DNA of 5,174 bases from CAZQAA01 sp964591255 (GTDB lineage: Bacteria > Desulfobacterota > DSM-4660 > Desulfatiglandales > Desulfatiglandaceae): the NCBI GenBank assembly GCA_964591255.1, contig CAZQAA010000154.1, positions 1 through 5,174 of the forward strand, read 5' to 3'. The notes under the pieces were generated by a model. The model ran no database searches. It was not told the origin of the DNA and saw nothing but the letters and a program-made list of their open reading frames with translations. Below are positions 1-5,174 of this stretch, piece after piece; the stretch's first letter is position 1; every line of letters begins with the position of its first letter. The position numbers and the translations under genes were made by a program.

Positions 1-897
1 CTATTTGAAATTTTAAAAGAAAGTAAGGTTAATGATTTTTACATTAAGGCAAAAGAAAATAATAGAATATTTTTGTCTGACAAGGTAGCTAAGTTTGAAT
101 TGGCTGGCTATCCTCCTGATGAATATCCTGTATTTGTGGAACCTAAAGGTGTCAAGTTTGTTAAAGTGAAGGGAAAGGTTATTCATGAGATGATTAATAA
201 AACAATATACGCTGTTACAAGAGAAGATTCAGGATTCAAGTTATCAGGTATATTCACGGAAAAATTTATAAAAGATGATTTCAAGGCATTGAGAATGGTA
301 GCAACTGATGGTCATAGGTTGTCTATGATTGATAAAGTTGTGACTGGTATAGAATCGTTAGATCTGGATAAGGGGGTAATGATCCCTAAAAAAGGCATGG
401 TGGAGGTCGGTAAGATGACGGCCGAAGAAGGAGAAGTAAATATAGGGTTTAAGGATAAAACCTTTGTAGTCAAGAGCGATGATATGGTGCTGGTCATACG
501 TCTGCTTGAATCAAAATTTCCAGATTACAGTAATTTTATTCCAGATACACAGGAATATGTATTAAACGTCGGACGTGTACCTCTTCTTGAGGCAATGCGA
601 AAGATGTTAATCCTAAGCAGTGAAAGGTACAAGGCTGTAAAGTTATCCTTTAGTTCCGATATGTTAAAGCTTAGCTCAACAAATCCTGATATTGGAGAGG
701 GCGAAGAGGTTATATACGTTCAATATAAGGGTAAAGATATGGAACTAGGTTTCAACCCTAGGTACTTTATAGATATTCTGCAGTCCATGGAAAGCGAGGA
801 AGTGGTATTGGGTTTTATTGATGAATCAAAACCATGCATATTAAAAGGCATAGCAGATGAGGGGTTCTTAGGTCTGATCATGCCTATGAGGTTCTAA
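1..897 (+). CDS. dnaN: DNA polymerase III subunit beta (sliding clamp), 5'-truncated by the window edge
   Basis: This gene encodes the ring-shaped clamp that encircles DNA and tethers DNA polymerase III and many repair proteins through their clamp-binding peptides. Frame 1 is open from the first base; a TTG at 73 could be taken for a start, but the 24 codons before it continue the conserved domain I (LFEILKES... then NNRIFLSDK), so the gene really begins upstream. 298 residues are visible; against the E. coli clamp (366 aa) roughly the first 75-80 are missing. Using visible numbering, the end of domain I is followed by domain II from about residue 52, with ATDGHR at 101-106 and FPDY at 173-176. 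Domain III follows, with the NPRY tyrosine at 255 and the terminal MPMRF at 294-298. In E. coli the GHRL loop, the domain III tyrosine and the C-terminal MPMR residues line the peptide-binding cleft, and all are kept here, so the clamp looks functional. The stop lies 5 nt before gyrB. The identification is secure. Confidence 0.97.
   Translation, partial: LFEILKESKVNDFYIKAKENNRIFLSDKVAKFELAGYPPDEYPVFVEPKGVKFVKVKGKVIHEMINKTIYAVTREDSGFKLSGIFTEKFIKDDFKALRMVATDGHRLSMIDKVVTGIESLDLDKGVMIPKKGMVEVGKMTAEEGEVNIGFKDKTFVVKSDDMVLVIRLLESKFPDYSNFIPDTQEYVLNVGRVPLLEAMRKMLILSSERYKAVKLSFSSDMLKLSSTNPDIGEGEEVIYVQYKGKDMELGFNPRYFIDILQSMESEEVVLGFIDESKPCILKGIADEGFLGLIMPMRF
887..891 (+). promoter_or_regulatory. Probable ribosome binding site of gyrB inside the dnaN 3' end
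   Basis: TGAGG lies within the last codons of dnaN, 11 nt before the gyrB ATG at 903. It is a modest Shine-Dalgarno match at slightly long spacing. Because it is embedded in dnaN, translation of gyrB is probably linked to translation of dnaN. That coupling is inferred. Confidence 0.5.
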
Positions 898-902
898 TTA
901 AA

Positions 903-3293
903 ATGAAAGAAAATACGGCGTTATATGATGCTTCTGATATTAAGGTGTTGGAGGGTCTGAGTGCGGTACGAAAAAGACCATCCATGTATATTGGAAACAC
1001 ATCCTTCGAAGGGCTTCACCACCTGGTATATGAGGTTGTTGACAATAGTATAGACGAAGCCTTGGCCGGATACTGTGATTACATAAGGATACAAATATTA
1101 AACGATAACAGCGTAGTTATTACAGATAATGGACGTGGTATACCTGTCGACATTCATGATACGGAAGGCATATCAGCTCTCCAGGTTGTTATGACCAAAC
1201 TGCACGCTGGAGGAAAATTCGACAACAGTTCCTACAAGGTATCAGGAGGACTTCATGGTGTAGGTATTTCTGTGGTAAACGCATTATCAGAATTTTTGGA
1301 TGTCCAGGTATATAGAGATGGAAAGATATATCATCAGCGTTACGAAAGGGGAGAACCTAAAACAAAACTTGAAGTAACAGGAAAATCCGTAGAGACGGGT
1401 ACAAGAATACATTTTTTACCTGACAAGGATATATTTGAGTTCGTACATATCGATTTTGATATTTTAGCAAAGAGGATGAGAGAGCTTTCTTTTCTTACAA
1501 AGGGAGTGAAAATAAAAATATCTGATGAAAGGACCGGAAAGAAAAAGGAGTTTATATATGAAGGAGGTATCAAGTCTTTTGTTGAGTATCTGAATAAAAA
1601 TAAAGAGGTATTACATAAAAAACCGATTTATATCTCCGGTAATAAAAATGGAGTTTCTGTTGAGGTTGCACTGCAATATAACAATTCTTATAAAGAGACC
1701 CTGTTTACCTTTGCAAATAATATAAATACAACAGAAGGCGGAAGTCATCTAAGTGGATTCAAGGCTTCCCTAACCAGAAGTATTAACCAGTACTTGCAAA
1801 ATTCCCCTATGGGGAAAAATTTTAAAGAAAAACTAACAGGTGATGATATAAGGGAAGGTTTGGCCGCCGTTGTGAGTGTCAAATTGCCAAACCCCCAGTT
1901 TGAAGGCCAGACCAAAACAAGACTTGGAAACAGTGAGATAAAGGGTCTTGTTGAGAATCTGGTTAACGAAGGATTGAGCAGTTTTTTTGAGGAAAATCCC
2001 AAGGTAATAAAGGCCATTCTTGCAAAAGCAATCGATACTGCAAGGGCCAGAGAGGCAGCAAGAAGGGCCAAGGACCTTGCCCGTAGAAAGGGGGTGCTCT
2101 CAGATCAATCTCTTCCTGGAAAACTTGCCGATTGTCAGGAAAAAGACCCTTCAAAGAGCGAGATATTTATCGTTGAGGGCGATTCAGCCGGTGGTTCAGC
2201 AAAGCAGGGAAGAGATCGCAGGGCCCAGGCTATTTTGCCACTTAAAGGAAAGATTCTCAATGTGGAAAAAGCAAGATTCGAAAAAATGATTTCAAGTGAG
2301 GAGATCAGAACCATGATAGCTGCGCTTGGAACAGGCATAGGAGACAAGGATTACAATATTGACCGACTCAGGTACCATAAAGTGATCATCATGACGGATG
2401 CCGATGTGGACGGGAGTCATATAAGAACACTGCTCTTGACCTTTTTCTTTAGACATATGCAGGAACTTATTGAACGTGGACACTTATATGTAGCACAACC
2501 GCCTCTTTATAGGGTTTCGGACAAAAAAAAGGACATATATATAAAAGATGAGGACGAATTCAACAGTTTTATTCTCAACAGGATTTCCGAGAAAGAGAGG
2601 GTATTGCTCAAGGACGGGACAGAGCTTTCAGGCCGCAGACTTGTCAATTTCTTGGGCGGTTTGGTAAAATTCTATGACAGTTTAAACCGACTTTCTAAAA
2701 GAGGTTATAGCTCTAAGTTCTTGGAATTTCTAATTTTAAATAATATAGATGACAAAAAATTGTTTGCTGACAGAGAATTTATGGAGATATTTCTGGATAA
2801 ACTTGAAAAAGGTGGGTTTGAAGTTAGCAATATAACATTCGCGGGTGAGGATGGGTTATGTGAGTTTGTTATAAGAGATACTAAAAACGGTGGTGCTCCC
2901 TCTATTGTAAACTGGGAGTTTCTTTCCTCTCCTGAATTAAAACAGCTTTTTGGTGTTTCTCAGCAACTTCGTGATCTTATGCGCCACGAATTTATTATTA
3001 TAACAAACGGTACAAAAGTTACAATTGACAACCCATATGAACTCCTTGTTGAGCTTATGGAGAGGGGAAAAAAGGGCCTGGAGATCCAGAGATATAAGGG
3101 TTTGGGAGAAATGAATCCGGAGCAACTATGGATCACTACGATGGATCCGGAAAAAAGGAGGTTGTTAAAGATCAGAATAGAGGATGTGGTTGAGGCCGAC
3201 GACATGTTTACCATCTTGATGGGCGATAAAGTGGATGCCAGAAGGGATTTTATCCAGAGTAATGCACTTGAAGTGGAAGATCTGGATATATAA
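903..3293 (+). CDS. gyrB: DNA gyrase subunit B (ATPase/TOPRIM subunit)
   Basis: GyrB hydrolyses ATP to drive negative supercoiling by the GyrA2GyrB2 type IIA topoisomerase. It is 796 aa, close to E. coli GyrB (804 aa). The GHKL ATPase domain carries YEVVDNSIDEA with Glu44 (the general base) and Asn48, DNGRGIP at 75-81 and GGLHGVG at 115-121. Arg138 aligns with E. coli Arg136, the aminocoumarin contact. The transducer domain has the QTK loop at 336-338. The TOPRIM domain has EGDSAGG starting at Glu425, PLKGKILNVEKA at 446-457 and DADVDG with Asp499, 501 and 503, the metal-binding set. Residues of roughly 555-720 form the large insertion typical of Gram-negative GyrB, before the C-terminal QRYKGLGEMNPEQLW at 729-743. 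The PLKGK and NVEKA motifs and the order after dnaN favour GyrB over ParE. The ATG at 903 leaves the usual short leader before SDIKVLEGL. TAA is followed directly by TAG, a tandem stop. gyrA does not follow. Confidence 0.98.
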   Translation: MKENTALYDASDIKVLEGLSAVRKRPSMYIGNTSFEGLHHLVYEVVDNSIDEALAGYCDYIRIQILNDNSVVITDNGRGIPVDIHDTEGISALQVVMTKLHAGGKFDNSSYKVSGGLHGVGISVVNALSEFLDVQVYRDGKIYHQRYERGEPKTKLEVTGKSVETGTRIHFLPDKDIFEFVHIDFDILAKRMRELSFLTKGVKIKISDERTGKKKEFIYEGGIKSFVEYLNKNKEVLHKKPIYISGNKNGVSVEVALQYNNSYKETLFTFANNINTTEGGSHLSGFKASLTRSINQYLQNSPMGKNFKEKLTGDDIREGLAAVVSVKLPNPQFEGQTKTRLGNSEIKGLVENLVNEGLSSFFEENPKVIKAILAKAIDTARAREAARRAKDLARRKGVLSDQSLPGKLADCQEKDPSKSEIFIVEGDSAGGSAKQGRDRRAQAILPLKGKILNVEKARFEKMISSEEIRTMIAALGTGIGDKDYNIDRLRYHKVIIMTDADVDGSHIRTLLLTFFFRHMQELIERGHLYVAQPPLYRVSDKKKDIYIKDEDEFNSFILNRISEKERVLLKDGTELSGRRLVNFLGGLVKFYDSLNRLSKRGYSSKFLEFLILNNIDDKKLFADREFMEIFLDKLEKGGFEVSNITFAGEDGLCEFVIRDTKNGGAPSIVNWEFLSSPELKQLFGVSQQLRDLMRHEFIIITNGTKVTIDNPYELLVELMERGKKGLEIQRYKGLGEMNPEQLWITTMDPEKRRLLKIRIEDVVEADDMFTILMGDKVDARRDFIQSNALEVEDLDI

Positions 3294-3307
3294 TAGTCTT
3301 AAAAAAT

Positions 3308-4360
3308 ATGGATATTGATAAAAAAAGGGCTTTTCTGTCTGATAATCAGGTATCTAACTTACTTATAGAACATATCACCATGTTTCCCATGACAAAGGCC
3401 CTTGTTATAGGAGACATCATAATGGATGAGTATATATGGGGAGAAGTCTCCAGGATCTCACCCGAGGCACCTGTGCCGGTTGTGGATGTAAAAAAAGAGA
3501 CAAAGATGCTCGGAGGGGCCGCCAATGTGATTAATAATATGGTTACACTGGGAGCAACACCCATACTTTGTGGAGTGGTAGGAAATGATACAGCCGGCGA
3601 GAAGATTGTCGGCACCCTTAGGCAAATGGGGCTTGTTACCGAGGGCATTCTCTTTGAGGAGGACAGGCCGACCACTGTAAAGACAAGGGTTGTGGCCCAC
3701 AACCAACAAATTGTGCGTTTTGATAGGGAAAATGCCAGGTATATCAAACCAGAAAGCGAGGAAAAGCTCCTGCAATTTATAAAAGACAATCTTGATGGAA
3801 TTAATGCAATAGTTGTATCTGATTATGGAAAGGGTGTTATCTCATCGTCTCTTATGAAAGGGCTAAGGCGACTGGTAGGCCCTTCATCATCTGTTGTCAT
3901 AGCTGTTGACCCAAAGACGGAAAATTTTGAGTATTATCGCGGGGTTGATGTAATTACCCCCAATCATCATGAGGCAGGTGCGTTTTGCCGTTTGAAAATC
4001 GTTAACAAGGAAACGCTTATCATGGCCGGAAAAAGAATGCTTAATGATCTCAATTGCAGATCTGTACTTATAACTCAGGGTAGTAACGGAATGACGCTTT
4101 TTGAAAACGGGGGCAACATAAGCCATATCCCTACAGTAGCCAAGAAAGTGTTTGATGTAACAGGTGCGGGTGATACTGTGATTGCCACATTCAGTATTGG
4201 TTTGGCATCAGGGCTTGATTTAAAGTCTGCCGCAATATTATCTAATTTTGCAGCAGGTATAGTGGTTGGCGAGGTGGGAACTACTGCGGTCAGGACTGAA
4301 GAATTAAAAAATGTCATTGCTGAAGAGAGCGTAGCCAGGATGGAGATGGTTGAAGGTTGA
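3308..4360 (+). CDS. rfaE1: D-glycero-beta-D-manno-heptose-7-phosphate kinase (RfaE domain I, monofunctional)
   Basis: This PfkB/ribokinase-family enzyme, also called HldA, phosphorylates C1 of D-glycero-beta-D-manno-heptose 7-phosphate to the 1,7-bisphosphate. It acts in the cytoplasm on the ADP-heptose pathway that feeds the lipopolysaccharide inner core. At 350 aa it matches the N-terminal kinase half of E. coli HldE (477 aa). Visible motifs are GDIIMDEYIWG at 35-45, the heptose-kinase signature SRISPEAPVPVV at 48-59, GGAANV at 69-74, SDYGKG at 171-176, DPK at 201-203, TPNHHEA at 217-223 and VFDVTGAGDT at 281-290, with Asp289 the expected catalytic base. The protein ends soon after the kinase fold, with no cytidylyltransferase-like domain, so that step needs a separate enzyme (RfaE2/HldC) encoded elsewhere. 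The ATG at 3308 is the first start after an in-frame stop at 3269; starts at 3380 or 3389 would leave only 3-6 residues before the first beta strand. No clear Shine-Dalgarno precedes it. Confidence 0.94.
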   Translation: MDIDKKRAFLSDNQVSNLLIEHITMFPMTKALVIGDIIMDEYIWGEVSRISPEAPVPVVDVKKETKMLGGAANVINNMVTLGATPILCGVVGNDTAGEKIVGTLRQMGLVTEGILFEEDRPTTVKTRVVAHNQQIVRFDRENARYIKPESEEKLLQFIKDNLDGINAIVVSDYGKGVISSSLMKGLRRLVGPSSSVVIAVDPKTENFEYYRGVDVITPNHHEAGAFCRLKIVNKETLIMAGKRMLNDLNCRSVLITQGSNGMTLFENGGNISHIPTVAKKVFDVTGAGDTVIATFSIGLASGLDLKSAAILSNFAAGIVVGEVGTTAVRTEELKNVIAEESVARMEMVEG

Positions 4361-4371
4361 ATCTTGAAAAT

Positions 4372-4377
4372 GGTGAT
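4372..4377 (+). promoter_or_regulatory. Ribosome binding site for the DUF4416 gene
   Basis: GGTGAT matches the 3' half of the extended Shine-Dalgarno sequence (GGAGGTGATC, complement of the 16S rRNA tail) and sits 8 nt before the ATG at 4386. An in-frame TAA at 4377-4379 rules out any start further upstream, so this site and the ATG agree. Confidence 0.65.
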
Positions 4378-4385
4378 AAAAATAT

Positions 4386-4925
4386 ATGAGCCATCCGAGG
4401 GAGCCTGACCATGTCAAACTTATTGCCAGCATTTTTTCTCCTGATAAAAATATCTTAGAAAGGGCAATAGGTGACCTGCAAAAGCTGTATGGCATTGTTG
4501 ACCATATTAGCCATGAGCTTTTGTTTGATCGCACCAAATACTATGCAAAGGAAATGGGCTGGCCTCTTTTCCGTCGCTTTGTATCTTTCAAACCACTTTT
4601 CCGTCCAGATCATATTGTAGAAATAAAGCTCAAATCAAATAAGATAGAGCAGCATTATCTGCATGATGATAAAAGGCTCGTGAATATTGATCCTGGTTAT
4701 ATATCGCCGGAGAGGCTTGTCTTGGCTACGGGAAAGAACTATGTGCATCGGGTTTACCTGTCAAAGGGTATCTATGCCGATCTTACGTTAATTTTTAAAA
4801 AGGGGAGTTTTAGGCCCCTTGAATGGACCTATCCAGATTATAAGGACCCGGCTATTGTTGATTTTTTTAACAAGCTGAGAATGGAATATATGAAACAGTT
4901 GAGGGGAGCTAAGCACATTGCTTAA
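4386..4925 (+). CDS. DUF4416 family protein of unknown function
   Basis: This is a 179-aa soluble protein with no signal peptide and no membrane segment. I recognise it as DUF4416, a family without a known function that occurs mainly in Desulfobacterota and some related Gram-negative lineages. Its conserved landmarks include the opening PREPDHVKLIASIF and ELLFDRTKYYAKEMG at 44-58. The best conserved block is at 99-120, with NIDPGY at 100-105, VLATGKNY at 112-119 and HRVYL at 121-125, followed by GIYADLTL at 128-135. WTYPDY at 147-152 closes the core. Many conserved Asp, His, Tyr and Lys residues suggest an enzyme or ligand-binding protein, but that is a guess from composition. It follows rfaE1 by 25 nt and overlaps yicC by 8 nt, so the three are probably co-transcribed. 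The ATG is fixed by an in-frame stop 7 nt upstream and a good ribosome binding site. Family assignment is strong; no function can be given. Confidence 0.88.
   Translation: MSHPREPDHVKLIASIFSPDKNILERAIGDLQKLYGIVDHISHELLFDRTKYYAKEMGWPLFRRFVSFKPLFRPDHIVEIKLKSNKIEQHYLHDDKRLVNIDPGYISPERLVLATGKNYVHRVYLSKGIYADLTLIFKKGSFRPLEWTYPDYKDPAIVDFFNKLRMEYMKQLRGAKHIA
4901..4908 (+). promoter_or_regulatory. Strong ribosome binding site that fixes the yicC start at TTG 4918
   Basis: The purine run GAGGGGAG, inside the DUF4416 gene, is 9 nt before TTG 4918, an ideal spacing. It is 21 nt from the ATG at 4930, too far to serve it. This decides in favour of the TTG start. Confidence 0.7.
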
Positions 4926-5174
4926 AAGCATGACAGGATATGGCAGGGGCGAGTATATCAAGGATGGTATATGTATTGTCGTGGAACTCAGATCATTAAA
5001 TAACCGTTATAGAGATATCGTTCTTAGGATTCCCTCAAATTTTCAATGGCTTGATGTGAATATACGATCTTTTGTGTCCAACAGGATAAAAAGGGGACGG
5101 GTAGAAGTTTCTATTAAGATGACAAACACTGGCGAGATACCAGAGTATGATTTGGAACTCAATGTTCCCCTTGC
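4918..5174 (+). CDS. yicC: YicC family protein (putative endoribonuclease), N-terminal part, 3'-truncated
   Basis: 85 complete codons are visible before the window ends; whole family members are about 290 aa. The protein opens with LKSMTGYGRGEY, the hallmark N-terminus of the YicC family, followed by VVELRSLNNRYRDIVLRIP at 21-39 and RIKRGRVEVSI at 56-66, matching the conserved blocks of the YicC-like N-terminal domain. E. coli YicC has been linked to turnover of the small RNA RyhB, and relatives have been reported as endoribonucleases; activity here is inferred from family only. The start is TTG at 4918, because it gives the family-standard four residues before MTGYGR and has a well-placed ribosome binding site; an ATG at 4930 would begin at that Met. 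The gene overlaps the DUF4416 stop by 8 nt in another frame, suggesting translational coupling. In many related genomes a remA-like gene (DUF370) and gmk follow yicC; they are outside this window. Confidence 0.92.
   Translation, partial: MLKSMTGYGRGEYIKDGICIVVELRSLNNRYRDIVLRIPSNFQWLDVNIRSFVSNRIKRGRVEVSIKMTNTGEIPEYDLELNVPL

Noticed and set aside
73..75. TTG at 73 as the start of dnaN
   Set aside because: The frame is open to base 1 and the 24 upstream codons encode recognisable domain I clamp sequence, so this codon is an internal leucine in a gene cut by the window edge.
1035..1060. TTGACA-like hexamer inside gyrB as a promoter -35 element
   Set aside because: No -10 hexamer follows at suitable spacing, and the bases encode the invariant VVDNSIDEA ATPase motif.
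1802..1816. Short perfect hairpin TTCCCC-TAT-GGGGAA within gyrB, with A/T-rich flanks
   Set aside because: It encodes the N-S-P-M-G-K-N segment of the GyrB transducer domain. A 6-bp stem with no other signal is best explained by codon choice.
2020..2289. 89-aa + strand open frame inside gyrB in another frame
   Set aside because: It overlaps the highly conserved TOPRIM coding region, has low-complexity composition and no plausible own start signal or homology.
3346..3789. 147-aa open frame on the minus strand opposite rfaE1
   Set aside because: It is fully antisense to a strongly conserved kinase gene, is rich in Ser/Thr/Ile as antisense shadows are, and shows no recognisable family.
4800..4820. 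Inverted repeat AAGGGG / CCCCTT with a 9-nt loop; on the minus strand it is followed by a run of T, like a rho-independent terminator
   Set aside because: It lies inside conserved DUF4416 coding sequence (KKGSFRPL), and no minus-strand gene ends there. The stem is only 6 bp. Probably chance from Lys-Gly and Arg-Pro-Leu codons.

Overview
The window is a fully coding stretch of bacterial chromosome with five head-to-tail genes, all on the + strand: dnaN (5' end cut off), gyrB, rfaE1/hldA, a DUF4416 family gene, and the start of a YicC family gene (3' end cut off). Gaps between genes are 5, 14 and 25 nt, and the last pair overlaps by 8 nt, so the whole block looks like a single transcription unit. 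I see no RNA genes, insertion sequences, CRISPR arrays, convincing promoters or terminators. No stretch longer than 25 nt lies outside a gene.

The source is a Gram-negative bacterium. The heptose kinase implies ADP-heptose / lipopolysaccharide synthesis, and GyrB carries the large insertion in its C-terminal half that is typical of Gram-negative gyrases. The style of DnaN (an ATDGHRL motif, an LVIRLLE segment before FPDY, and an MPMRF end), together with DUF4416 next to yicC and the AT-rich composition (about 40% GC by eye, not counted), points to Desulfobacterota / the former Deltaproteobacteria. A neighbouring lineage such as Nitrospirota is possible. This placement is inference, not proof.

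Region by region: 1-897 encodes the last 298 residues of the replication sliding clamp. 903-3293 encodes a complete DNA gyrase B subunit with all ATPase and TOPRIM residues intact. 3308-4360 encodes a stand-alone D-glycero-beta-D-manno-heptose-7-phosphate kinase without the nucleotidyltransferase domain found in the enterobacterial HldE. 4386-4925 encodes a DUF4416 protein of unknown function. 4918-5174 encodes the first 85 residues of a YicC family protein that begins at a TTG codon.

The first two genes belong to the replication-initiation neighbourhood, so dnaA and the origin probably lie just upstream of the window. recF is absent between dnaN and gyrB, and gyrA does not follow gyrB; envelope-precursor and YicC-type genes follow instead. 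The window is mostly ordinary housekeeping DNA. The one real unknown is the DUF4416 protein, and I found no sign of an undescribed defence, mobile or RNA system.
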